From: Microbulbifer sp. VAAF005
GTDB lineage: Bacteria; Pseudomonadota; Gammaproteobacteria; Pseudomonadales; Cellvibrionaceae
Length of the DNA: 64,000 nucleotides
NCBI RefSeq assembly: GCF_030012985.1
Contig: NZ_CP120233.1
Location: 2,215,001 to 2,279,000 of the forward strand
Direction of reading: 5' to 3'
The notes beneath the pieces are model-generated. The model did no database searches. It saw only the letters and a program-made list of their open reading frames with translations, and had not been told where the DNA came from. Positions 33,715 to 42,723 of this stretch are shown here, piece by piece. The position numbers were made by a program, and so were the translations under genes. Every line of letters starts with the position of its first letter. The first letter of the stretch is position 1.

Positions 33715-36384
33715 TTAGCTGATGCGCGGGTTAACTTTTTCGGCGTCGATATTGAGCTTCACGATTGCTTCCGCAACCTCTTTCGCATCAATAACGCCCT
33801 GCTTGGCCAAGCCGTTCAGTGCGGCAATTACCACGTAGTTGCGATCCACTTCGAAGAAGCGACGCAGCTGCTCGCGGCTGTCACTGCGGCCGAAACCATC
33901 GGTACCCAGGGTGGTCAGTTCACCGTCGATAAATTCGCGCAGTGGTTCCACATAGGAACGGATGTAGTCGGTGGAGGCGATAACCGGGGAGGTATTGCCT
34001 TCGAACTGCTCAGTGATCCAGGCTTTGCGCGGCTCGGCTTCCGGGTGCAGCATATTCCAGCGCGCCACATCCTGGCCTTCACGGGCCGATTCCACAGCGG
34101 AGGTGAGGCTCCAGACATCGGAGGTCACACCGAACTGGTCGGCGAGGATATCCGCCGCTGCCAGTACTTCGCGCAAAATAGTACCGCCACCAATCAGCTG
34201 TACATGTTTCTTCGCCGCTTTGCCCTTGGCCCCTTTCTTGACGTTGGACTGCAGTTTGTAGATACCGCGAATAATGCCCTCTTCCACGCCCTGAGGCATT
34301 TCCGGCTGCAGGTAGTTTTCGTTCTCGATAGTGATGTAGTAGAAGAGGTTCTTCTGCTCTTCGTACATCTCTTTCAAGCCGCGCTGCATAACCACCGCCA
34401 GCTCATAACCGTAAGCCGGGTCGTAGCTGCGGCAGTTGGGGATAGTGGAGGACAGTACGTGGCTGTGGCCATCCTGGTGCTGCAGACCCTCACCGTTCAA
34501 GGTGGTACGGCCAGCAGTGGCACCGATCAAGAAGCCGCGCGCCTGCATATCGCCAGCGGCCCAGGCCAGGTCGCCGATACGCTGAAAACCGAACATGGAG
34601 TAGTAGATATAGAAAGGCACCATCGGCACGCCGTGGTTGCTGTAGGCAGTAGCCAACGCCATCCAGGTGGACATAGCACCGGCTTCGTTGATGCCCTCTT
34701 CCAACACCTGGCCTTTCTTATCTTCCTTGTAATACATGATCTGGCCGTGATCCACCGGGGTGTAGCGCTGCCCCTGGGAGGAATAGATACCCAGCTGGCG
34801 GAACAGGCCTTCCATACCAAAGGTACGGGCTTCATCGGGAACGATCGGCGCGATGTTCTTGCCGATATTCTTGTCTTTTACCAAGGCCGCGATAGCGCGG
34901 ACAAATGCCATGGTGGTGGAGATTTCGCGCTCACCGGAACCTTTGGTCAGTGCGCTGAAAGCATCGAGACCGGGGACTTCCAGTTTCGGGCACTCAACCG
35001 GGCGACGGGGAACCGGGCCGCCCAGGGCCTTGCGGCGCTCCGCCATATATTTCATTTCCGGGCTGTCCGGAGATGGGCGGTAGTAAGGAACTTCTTCCAG
35101 CTCTTTATCGGTGAGCGGAATGGCAAAGCGATCGCGGAAACGCTTGAGGGAATCCAGGTCCAGCTTCTTCACAGAGTGGGTGTCCATCGCCGCTTCGCCG
35201 GCGGAGCCTAAGCCGTAACCTTTAACCGTTTGCGCCAGGATCACGGTGGGCTGGCCTTTGTGGGCCATCGCCGACGCGTAAGCTGCGTAGACTTTATAGG
35301 GATCGTGGCCGCCGCGATTGAGCTTCATAATCTCATCGTCGGACATATCCTTAACCAGCTCTAGCAACTCCGGGTATTTGCCGAAGAAATGCTCGCGGGT
35401 ATAAGCGCCGCCGTTGGCCTTGAAGTTCTGCATCTCGCCATCGACCACTTCGTCCATGACTTTCTGCAACAGGCCTTTGTCATCTTTCTCCAGCAGCGGA
35501 TCCCATAGGCGGCCCCAGAGTACTTTGACAACATTCCAACCGGCACCTCGGAATACGCCTTCCAGCTCCTGCACGATCTTGCCGTTGCCGCGTACCGGGC
35601 CGTCCAGACGCTGCAGGTTACAGTTAACCACGAACACCAGATTTTCCAGTTGCTCGCGGCCGGCCAGGGAAATTGCGCCCAGGGTTTCCGGCTCGTCACA
35701 CTCACCGTCACCAAGGAAAGCCCACACTTTGCGATCGCCGCGCGGGGACAGGCCGCGGGCAGACAGGTAGCGCATAATGTGCGCCTGGTAAATCGCCTGG
35801 ATCGGCCCCAATCCCATGGAGACCGTGGGGAACTGCCAGTACTCTGGCATCAGCCAGGGGTGCGGGTAAGAGGACAGGCCATTGCCGTTCACTTCGCGAC
35901 GGAAGTTGTCCAGCTGCTCTTCATCGAAGCGCCCTTCCAGGTAGGAACGGGCATAAATACCCGGTGCGCTGTGGCCCTGGAAGAAAATCAGGTCGCCGCG
36001 CTCCTCTCCCTCATTGCCACGGAAGAAGTAGTTAAAGCCCACATCGTAGAGTGTCGCCGCAGAGGAGAAACTGGAGATATGGCCACCGAGGCCATCGTCA
36101 TTCTGGTTGGCACGTACCACCATCGCCAGGGCATTCCAGCGAATCAGGGAGCGAATGCGGCGCTCCATAAATAAGTCGCCAGGCATACGCTTTTCCGCAT
36201 TGGGCGGAATGGAATTGCGATAGGGAGTGGTGATTGCCGCAGGCAATTGTACGCCTACATCGGTAGCGCGGTCAGACAGCTGCTTCAGGAGGAAGGCTGC
36301 GCGTTCTTTGCCGCTATAGCGGATAACCGCTTGCAGCGCGTCCAGCCACTCCTGCGTTTCGAGGTTATCGGTATCTTCGTGCAT
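33715..36384 (-). CDS. aceE: Pyruvate dehydrogenase E1 (homodimeric type)
   Basis: An 889-residue thiamine diphosphate enzyme that decarboxylates pyruvate and acetylates the lipoyl groups of AceF. The ThDP-binding motif is FLGDGECDEPETLGAI, followed by VFVVNCNLQRLDGPVRGNGK, the E. coli AceE-type signature. GHISSFSSAATLYDVGFNYF and YGLGSAGEAAMDTHSVKKL are other E1 blocks. The start is the ATG at 36384 with GAGGAG six bases upstream; a TTG just before it is less likely. It heads an aceE-aceF operon whose upstream region holds a GntR/FadR-type palindrome. Confidence 0.98.
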   Translation of the reverse strand: MHEDTDNLETQEWLDALQAVIRYSGKERAAFLLKQLSDRATDVGVQLPAAITTPYRNSIPPNAEKRMPGDLFMERRIRSLIRWNALAMVVRANQNDDGLGGHISSFSSAATLYDVGFNYFFRGNEGEERGDLIFFQGHSAPGIYARSYLEGRFDEEQLDNFRREVNGNGLSSYPHPWLMPEYWQFPTVSMGLGPIQAIYQAHIMRYLSARGLSPRGDRKVWAFLGDGECDEPETLGAISLAGREQLENLVFVVNCNLQRLDGPVRGNGKIVQELEGVFRGAGWNVVKVLWGRLWDPLLEKDDKGLLQKVMDEVVDGEMQNFKANGGAYTREHFFGKYPELLELVKDMSDDEIMKLNRGGHDPYKVYAAYASAMAHKGQPTVILAQTVKGYGLGSAGEAAMDTHSVKKLDLDSLKRFRDRFAIPLTDKELEEVPYYRPSPDSPEMKYMAERRKALGGPVPRRPVECPKLEVPGLDAFSALTKGSGEREISTTMAFVRAIAALVKDKNIGKNIAPIVPDEARTFGMEGLFRQLGIYSSQGQRYTPVDHGQIMYYKEDKKGQVLEEGINEAGAMSTWMALATAYSNHGVPMVPFYIYYSMFGFQRIGDLAWAAGDMQARGFLIGATAGRTTLNGEGLQHQDGHSHVLSSTIPNCRSYDPAYGYELAVVMQRGLKEMYEEQKNLFYYITIENENYLQPEMPQGVEEGIIRGIYKLQSNVKKGAKGKAAKKHVQLIGGGTILREVLAAADILADQFGVTSDVWSLTSAVESAREGQDVARWNMLHPEAEPRKAWITEQFEGNTSPVIASTDYIRSYVEPLREFIDGELTTLGTDGFGRSDSREQLRRFFEVDRNYVVIAALNGLAKQGVIDAKEVAEAIVKLNIDAEKVNPRIS

Positions 36385-36831
36385 CAAGTGCTCCTCGGCG
36401 AATTAGGCGACGTCGAGTCGGTCTATTTCTCAAAAATCGGTACGCGGGCAAACTACAGCGCGAGCAAAAAAAGCTTCCTTTTTTTCTTGGTTCCGCCAAT
36501 TCACCAACTTTGTTGGCGTAAATGCAAAGTTTGTGAATCTTTACTCGAATATGACGGTGAGGAAAGCGGCGCAATTGATTGCCGCAAGTGCCTAGTTTGA
36601 CTGTGATTATTTGTTCCGGGGCCCGCGCAGACTGGCGGACAAAACCCCATCCCCGGTTGTTAGCGGAGGGAATTGTAGTATTACTACAAAAAATTTTCCA
36701 GATAGGACGGTTAGTAACAAATAAAACAAAAGAGCAAAACAATTATTTGCCGTTTGGCCGTTTCACCGGAACATTTAGTGGAATTTTTGAGAAAATGAAC
36801 TACAAAATCGAGTCTCAAACAAAGACATCAG
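36385..36831. promoter_or_regulatory. Upstream region of aceEF
   Basis: A 447-base non-coding stretch between the sortase gene and aceE, both on the minus strand. It holds the palindrome at 36673-36689, AT-rich patches around it, and an A/T-rich block at about 36464-36486 (AAAAAAAG...CTTTTTTT-like on the minus strand). Short frames across it show no family features. It must contain the aceEF promoter; no confident -35/-10 pair was found. Confidence 0.5.
36673..36689. promoter_or_regulatory. Perfect palindrome of GntR/FadR operator type
   Basis: TTGTAGTATTACTACAA is a perfect 17-base dyad around one T. Its core TAGTATTACTA fits T-N-G-T-N3-A-C-N-A, the operator consensus of FadR-subfamily GntR regulators, which include PdhR and LldR. 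It lies about 290 bases upstream of aceE. PdhR control of aceEF is known in enterobacteria; here no pdhR gene is in the window. Confidence 0.6.
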
Positions 36832-37410
36832 TCACAGCTGAACCAGCTCCCCACCGGGTTGATATTCAGCGTAGACCAAGTAACGCAGCGGGCCACCAGC
36901 CGCCAGGGCATTAAAGGGGTAACAAGTCACCAGCAATAAACCCCGCTCGGCAAAGATCGGCAAACGCTCTCTCTCACTGTCCACAATTCGCATTTCCGCA
37001 ACCCGATAAGTATGCCAGCGTCCGCGTTTATCCTGCAGGTAAATGGAGGTACCCCGCCTGACACGCTCTAATCCCGCAAAGTGAGTATCCCGGTGTGCGG
37101 CAATAACCGTGGTGCGAGGCTCGCCAGGATTGCCGGACCCAGCTAAGAGACCAGGGCCGAAAGCCAACGCCTGGCCACTACCGCCGCTGAGAACAACTAA
37201 TGGCGACTGCCCTTCCAACTTTAACTTGGCCACGGGCCAGGTGTCCGCCCAGGGCCAGGGCTTTTGCAGAGCCCCGCCCTGTAGCTGTTCTTCCCAAGCA
37301 CTATTAATCAACACTTGGGCCAATTCTGCCTTGGCCAGGAGCCAGCTGGCGGAACCCAGCTGCCACAAGCCCGTTCCCAAGCAAAGCATAAAGAGCAGTG
37401 AGCGAGCCAC
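36832..37410 (-). CDS. Class GN sortase (marine proteobacterial type)
   Basis: A 192-residue transpeptidase with one N-terminal membrane segment. With this start the catalytic residues are His106 (IAAHRDTHFAGL), Cys163 (LLLVTCYPF) and Arg176 (GGPLRYLVYAEY), the standard sortase triad. FRDTHF-type and LVTCYPFNA patterns mark the Gram-negative GN class. An in-frame ATG at 37428 would overlap the upstream stop and has no ribosome binding site; the GTG at 37410 has GGAGG nine bases before it and is preferred. It follows its vWA-domain target directly, the fixed pairing of this system. Its acceptor in the Gram-negative envelope is not known. Confidence 0.92.
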   Translation of the reverse strand: MARSLLFMLCLGTGLWQLGSASWLLAKAELAQVLINSAWEEQLQGGALQKPWPWADTWPVAKLKLEGQSPLVVLSGGSGQALAFGPGLLAGSGNPGEPRTTVIAAHRDTHFAGLERVRRGTSIYLQDKRGRWHTYRVAEMRIVDSERERLPIFAERGLLLVTCYPFNALAAGGPLRYLVYAEYQPGGELVQL

Positions 37411-37412
37411 GC

Positions 37413-39772
37413 TTACACACCTCCCCATTGCAGAGGATTAGCGCCGCTGGGTTGACGGGGGTCCGGTAAAACCCTTCGCAAGAAGGAGCGCAGGGCTCGG
37501 GTCAAGTTGCTGCGCAAGGCCCGACCGCGCTGGAAGATCGCCGCAAACATCAACAATACCGCCGCTGCCAATAACTGCCCGTAGAGACCTGTAGCAGTTT
37601 GCGGATAGGCCTGGCGCTGTAGCACTTGCCCTTTAGCCACCATATTGGTGACCGAGCTGCGAGATAACTTCTCTTCAGCGCTGCGTACAACTTCCTCTTC
37701 GACTGCAACAAAACTGGTGTAGGGGCTGGCAAGTTGATGCCTCAGTGCAATCTGTAAAATCTGTTCGCGCAGAGCCAGGCCCGCATCCGACTGCTCTCCA
37801 GACTGAAGCTGCCGGTCTCGCAGAGAATCTATCTTGCTGCGAGCCCAAACACTGCCGATGCCTGAAGTATCGCTACCACTCTCTACTTTCAGAGCGAGTT
37901 TGCGCACAAACTGTTTACCTGCCATTCGGCCCCGCAGCTGAATATCTCCCTGCAAAAGATCACCCTGTACCTTGGCCACCAACTGCATAGGCTCACCGTT
38001 ATAGAGATCGGGGATGCGCTTGGGGTAGGCATCCGCGACGACTCCCTGGGGCCAACTGAGTTGCAGGTCTGTAGCCATAGGATTTTCCAACTTGGCGAAC
38101 AGAGCCTGCATACGCTCGCGAACTTCGGAAATATCACCGATGGTGACGAAAGTACCGCGTCCAAACTGAGCAGCTTTGCGCATAAAGTGGCTATTGGGAG
38201 CCGAACCAATACCCACAGTAAACAGCCGGGCGTTATGCAAGGACTGGCTAATTAACTCGAACAGGGCCCGCTCATTGCCCACCGCACCATCTGTAATAAA
38301 TACGACTTGCTGAACGGTACTGGTGTCATCCTGCATTTGCTGACCGAATGCCATTCGCAAGGCCGGCGCCATTTCTGTACCCCCCTCGGCATTCAGTTTT
38401 TCGATTTCCTGGCGCGCACGGCGGATATTCTCCGCGCTCGCCGCTATAGGTCGCGGGAAAAATGCGCGGGTTGTACTGTTAAACTCAATAACGTTAAAGC
38501 GATCATTGCTATGCAGGCGAGACAGTGCCAGGGTAAGACTCTCCTTCGCCTGGCGAATAGAATTGCCAGACATGGAGCCGGAAGTATCGATCACATAAAT
38601 CACTTCCCTCGGTAAACGCTGCGCGGCAGTACCGTCGCTGGGTGGCAGCAGCATGACCTGTAGATAAGCACCAGCCTGCACTTCTGCCCCCTCTTGTGCC
38701 GTGATTTTCTCGCTAAACAGCGCCGCCCGCGGCATAGCAGAAGTACGCGGCTGCCAATTCAATAAGAAATCCCGATCCATTGCAGCTGTTTCATCGCGCA
38801 ACTGAATCCGGTAGCGACCGTCACCTCGGTTATCAATATCAATCTGGTGATAGGGGCTATCGATTTTTGCTAGCGGCAGTCCGCCATGCAGATCCACCTC
38901 GATAGAAATATTATGTCTACCCAATGCCTGTAGCTCCTGCGCTGGCTGCATAAACGGAGTTATCGCCGCAGCATCCGGCACCTGGTCAGTGGGCAGAGCC
39001 CAGCCACTACTCTCTGCCACCAACTCCAGCTCATCGCCATTCAATGCCTGGGAGGGTATTGGCTTGCCCGGGATATAACGCGGGGTCAATGTCGTGGGCA
39101 TACGCAGTGAAAAGACGCCGCTGTCATAATTGACCGGCTGCAAGTAGCGGATATGAATTTGCACCATCTCATCGGGGGCAATATTAGCCACTTTATTAGT
39201 GAACAGATTTGGGCGCTGCTGCTCTAGAAGTGCTGCACGCTTACCCGCCGCACGAGCAGCCTTATAAATCTTGGAGGCTTCTTTTCGCTCGCGCACCTTA
39301 CCGACAATACGGCGCTCACCCACTTGAATTTCAAGCCCCGCCACCGCAGCTTGCTCGGGAAGCGGCAAGGCGTACACCGCTTCCTGCCAGCCTTCGGTGG
39401 TATTCTTGAATTGCTGCTGAAGCTCTACTTCCGCTACCAGACCCCGCACGGAAATACTGACCTGACTTTTCAGGTGCACCGCTGGAATGTACGTTCCGGA
39501 CTCATTGTCAGTAAAAAGTAAGTCCCCCCCTTTACATCATCCAGGGTAACTGTCTCGGTGAACTCCTGCTGAATCGCACCACCCACAGAGGGAAGCTCCT
39601 GGGCATTGACCTCTGCCCCGATTGCAGCAATGACTACCGCCAATACCACCACAACAAATAACAACCAGCGCCCAGCACCACCAGTTTTCTGGCGGCGACG
39701 ATAGTATTCCTCTGTCGGCAACATCAGATCGTCTTTATGGAACCGCTGCCCGAATAACATCACCCTGTTCAC
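37413..39772 (-). CDS. Marine proteobacterial sortase target protein, VIT + vWA (reading frame broken)
   Basis: A 786-residue exported protein when repaired. The N-terminus has a membrane/signal segment (GRWLLFVVVVLAVVIAAIGA), then a VIT domain (VSISVRGLVAEVELQQQFKN; YALPLPEQAAVAGLEIQVG) and a von Willebrand A domain with the metal site DTSGSMSG. The sorting signal near the C-terminus is YPQTATG, a hydrophobic helix, and an Arg-rich tail. The first frame (39772-39470) fails in a run of seven C at 39524-39530 (plus strand); eight would join it to the main frame as VKGGDLLFTDNESG. The start is GTG with GGAGG seven bases upstream. The cognate sortase follows. Confidence 0.9.
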
Positions 39773-39890
39773 TCACTTACCTCCACTTTTAAATTGGATG
39801 TTGAAGTTATTAAACAGAGGGAAGCGGGCGAAAGGCGACAGGAATACGAACACAAAACAGGAGGAATTGTGGCGAATTATGGCAGGCATA

Positions 39891-39918
39891 AAAAAACCGG
39901 CGAAAACGCCGGTTTTTT
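39891..39918 (-). terminator. Terminator of purC (bidirectional)
   Basis: AAAAAACCGGCG pairs perfectly with CGCCGGTTTTTT around the loop AAAA. It lies 16 bases past the purC stop and has T tracts on both strands. Confidence 0.92.
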
Positions 39919-39933
39919 GCAGTTCGACCCAGA

Positions 39934-41037
39934 TTAGTCGACCAGACCGTAATCCTTGCGGAGAACTTCAAGCAATTCCTCTTTGGGATTATCAGATATC
40001 TCCAATTTCGTACCAATAATCTTCTCAGCAATACCAATATAAGTATTAGAGAGATCCATCAGCATAGATTCTGGCAGTTCGTTATCACGAGCTAAAGCCG
40101 AGCGCTCATCCATGCGATCTTTGTTCAACAGGATATCGGCATCGGGGAAGTAGTTGAGCAGCGCCTGACGAAAACCCTCTTTGGATTTCTCCACAACCTT
40201 ACCCGCGCGATACTGTTCGCCGTCCCAGATACGGGAGGAGTCCGGGGTGCCCACCTCGTCCATATAAATCAGCTTCTCTTCACCATTGGCATCGGTGACA
40301 TAGCCGAATTCAAACTTGGTATCGACAAAAACCTGGTCGAGCTTTTCCAGCTCGGCGGAAATCAAATCAAAACCTTCTTTCAGCAACTTCTCGTACAGAT
40401 CGATATCGCCTGCATTGCGGAAGCCGAAGGCTTCGAAATTGTCTTCGATATTCTTGCGGGTGACATTGACATCGTCCGCTTCCGGTACACCGGGGATACC
40501 CTTGAGAATACCTTTACTGGAGGGGGTAATGAGTAATTCAGGCAGCTTCTGGTCTTTTTGCAAGCCATCAGCAATCTCGATACCGCAGAACTCCCGCTCA
40601 CCCTTCTCATAGGAACGCCACATGGAGCCGGTGATGTACTGACGGGCGATCGCTTCGATCATAACCGGGCGCGCCTTCTGCACGATCCACACCAGCGGGT
40701 GCGGGATATCCAGAATGTGGCTATCGGCGAGGCCCTGCTCTTTAAACAGTTTGAACCAGTGGTTGGAAATAGCATTTAGTGCTGCGCCCTTGCCTGGTAC
40801 GCCATGCATGCCGCCTTCGCCAGTCCAGATACAGTCGAACGCGGAGATACGGTCGGAAATCACCATTACCGCAAGTGGAGTGTCAGGAGAAACCGGGTAG
40901 CCCTTCTCCTCAATCAGGCGGCGGCTGTCTTTCTCGCTCAGCCAGTATACGGAACGGACCTTGCCACTGTGGATAGGCTTGTCGGTGCGGATCGGCAGGT
41001 CATTATTGACCGCTAGAACTTTGTCAGCCAGGCTCAT
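39934..41037 (-). CDS. purC: Phosphoribosylaminoimidazole-succinocarboxamide synthase
   Basis: PurC joins aspartate to CAIR with ATP, step 8 of purine synthesis. Motifs include [12 protein letters not shown] (the usual GKVR-x-Y start), [29 protein letters not shown] and [13 protein letters not shown]. At 367 residues it is the long form found in Shewanella, Vibrio and related groups rather than the 237-residue E. coli type. It stands as a single gene between its own terminator and that of the permease gene upstream. Confidence 0.96.
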   Translation of the reverse strand: MSLADKVLAVNNDLPIRTDKPIHSGKVRSVYWLSEKDSRRLIEEKGYPVSPDTPLAVMVISDRISAFDCIWTGEGGMHGVPGKGAALNAISNHWFKLFKEQGLADSHILDIPHPLVWIVQKARPVMIEAIARQYITGSMWRSYEKGEREFCGIEIADGLQKDQKLPELLITPSSKGILKGIPGVPEADDVNVTRKNIEDNFEAFGFRNAGDIDLYEKLLKEGFDLISAELEKLDQVFVDTKFEFGYVTDANGEEKLIYMDEVGTPDSSRIWDGEQYRAGKVVEKSKEGFRQALLNYFPDADILLNKDRMDERSALARDNELPESMLMDLSNTYIGIAEKIIGTKLEISDNPKEELLEVLRKDYGLVD

Positions 41038-41065
41038 GGGCTCTCACCTATTTGAAGGGATCAAA

Positions 41066-41098
41066 TAAAAGAAAGCGCGGCATTCTAGCAAATGCCGC
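41066..41098 (-). terminator. Probable terminator of the PerM-like gene
   Basis: On the minus strand GCGGCATT and AATGCCGC (41098-41091 and 41084-41077) form an 8-bp stem with a 6-base loop, followed by a T-rich GCTTTCTTTTATTTG. It lies between the permease stop (41129) and the purC start (41037). Confidence 0.65.
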
Positions 41099-41128
41099 AG
41101 CCTACAGACAAAGAAAGATATCGGGCAA

Positions 41129-42241
41129 TTACTCCGAGCTACGCCGGGCCTCCCATTCTACCTGGTGCTCATGGGTAGGCCAGGCACTCATAATGGCCTT
41201 GAGCAAGGTCGCCAGGGGAATTGCAAAGAAGACGCCCCAGAAACCCCAGATGCCGCCAAAGAACAGCACCGCGAGGATAATGGCAACCGGGTGCAGGTTA
41301 ACTGCCTCGGAGAACAGCAGTGGTACCAGTACGTTGCCATCGAGCAGTTGGATAATGCCGTAAGTCATCATCAGGTAGAGAAATTCATTACTCCACCCCC
41401 ACTGGAAAAGCCCAATAGCCGCAACGGGGATAGTGACAACCGCTGCGCCGATATAAGGAATCAACACACTGAAACCCACGGCGACTGCCAGCAACAGGGC
41501 GTAGTTCACCCCCAGTAGCAGAAAGGCGGCATAACTGACAGCAGCCACAATGCCAATTTCTATCACCTTACCGCGCACATAATTGGCCACCTGATCATTC
41601 ATCTCATGCCAAATCTGGTGGAGCATAGGACGTTCTTTGGGCAGGAAAGAGGTGCACCAGCGGATCAGCTGTTCCGCATCCTTAAGGAAGAAGAACACCA
41701 GGATCGGCACCACTACAACGTAAATCAGCAAGCCGGCAAAAATGGGTAGGTTGGTAAGGGAGAAGGCCAGCAGCGTCTGCCCCAGGCCGCCCAATTCGCT
41801 GCCAAGGGTATTGAAAATTTCATCGATCTGTCCGGCCGAAATTAATCGTGGGTAGCGCTCAGGAAGTAACAATAAAAGCTCCTGCCCGCGCTGTACCATA
41901 TTGGGCAACTCTGCCCCAAGCCGCACCAACTGACGCCAGATAATAGGCAGCACCACAAATAACAGGGCCACAATAGTGCCCACCAACACCAAACAGGACA
42001 GGGTAACCGCCAGCCAGTGGGGAACACGCCAGGACTTCAGTTTTTGCACCATTCCCTGCATCAGGAAGGCGATCACCAGCGCGGTGAATACCGGGGCCAG
42101 CACGGCGCCCAGAGTCGCCAGGACCACCAGGGCCAGGGTCAAAATCAAAACCAGAAGCACCACTTCTTCCTGACTGAAGTAGCGGTTCACCCAGCCTTTT
42201 ACAATCGATAACATAGACTCTCGGGATTTATCTTTATTCAT
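41129..42241 (-). CDS. AI-2E/PerM family transporter
   Basis: A 370-residue membrane protein with about seven to eight helices. VVLLVLILTLALVVLATLGA and VFTALVIAFLMQGMVQ are the first, VPILVFFFLKDAEQLI is in the middle, and GVNYALLLAVAVGFSVLIPY with IPVAAIGLFQWG are conserved family blocks. ILAVLFFGGIWGFWGVFFAI and LATLLKAI near the end match the UPF0118/PerM family. Members have been linked to AI-2 export and sodium/proton antiport; the substrate here is unknown. The ATG at 42241 overlaps the TusA-like gene's stop by four bases (ATGA), so the two are translationally coupled. Confidence 0.9.
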   Translation of the reverse strand: MNKDKSRESMLSIVKGWVNRYFSQEEVVLLVLILTLALVVLATLGAVLAPVFTALVIAFLMQGMVQKLKSWRVPHWLAVTLSCLVLVGTIVALLFVVLPIIWRQLVRLGAELPNMVQRGQELLLLLPERYPRLISAGQIDEIFNTLGSELGGLGQTLLAFSLTNLPIFAGLLIYVVVVPILVFFFLKDAEQLIRWCTSFLPKERPMLHQIWHEMNDQVANYVRGKVIEIGIVAAVSYAAFLLLGVNYALLLAVAVGFSVLIPYIGAAVVTIPVAAIGLFQWGWSNEFLYLMMTYGIIQLLDGNVLVPLLFSEAVNLHPVAIILAVLFFGGIWGFWGVFFAIPLATLLKAIMSAWPTHEHQVEWEARRSSE

Positions 42242-42516
42242 TTGCCAGCGTACAGCCAATATTGAAAGGTATGATTACGTCGCTCAGCGCGGAGCAGGGA
42301 CCGGCCACTCAAAGACGCAAAACTGTGGAAGTCTCGCCAGGACCCTTCATCAGTGGCCAGTACACAAAGCAGCGTTCCCTCTGGGTATTCCCGCAATGCC
42401 CGGCGCATGGCCAGTAACGGTTGTGGGCAGGGCAGATTTCTTGCATCCACAATAGTGGCCGTATCCCAGTTCGGTATCTGGGTATCGGGCTGATTGTTAG
42501 AAGAAGTTACTGACAT
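42238..42516 (-). CDS. TusA/SirA-like sulfurtransferase protein
   Basis: About 92 residues with the TusA motif: VDARNLPCPQPLLAMRRAL contains the CPxP cysteine that carries the persulfide. The second half (LLCVLATDEGSWRDFHSFAS) follows the family fold. Upstream in-frame starts exist (up to 42663), but they cover a low-complexity region and the ATG at 42516 with AAAAAGG nearby gives the normal length. It is coupled to the PerM-like gene by ATGA overlap. Whether it serves tRNA thiolation or another sulfur relay cannot be told. Confidence 0.85.
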   Translation of the reverse strand: MSVTSSNNQPDTQIPNWDTATIVDARNLPCPQPLLAMRRALREYPEGTLLCVLATDEGSWRDFHSFASLSGRSLLRAERRNHTFQYWLYAGK

Positions 42517-42723
42517 TGCCTTTTTAGTCACAAACCAGAATTGCCGGGGATTATAGCGCGAACCAGACGCCATAACCCGCGCAGGCTTTACGCTTTTTAA
42601 CTTTCCGCCTGGCGCAAGTGTGAACCTTTTATGGTCCACTGAGTCCAATCCTCGACAGTCCAACGGGGTAGCGTATAGAGTTGGACTATAGATCCTTCAA
42701 GGACAGACCGAGCAGTAATCAAG

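Noticed and set aside
34045..35211. A 388-residue open frame on the plus strand inside aceE
   Set aside because: It is the antisense shadow of a conserved GC-rich gene; no ribosome binding site, no family motifs, and aceE itself is unmistakable.
36365..36742. A 125-residue minus-strand frame upstream of aceE
   Set aside because: It overlaps the aceE start and the operator palindrome, is rich in Arg and Cys without pattern, and has no ribosome binding site.
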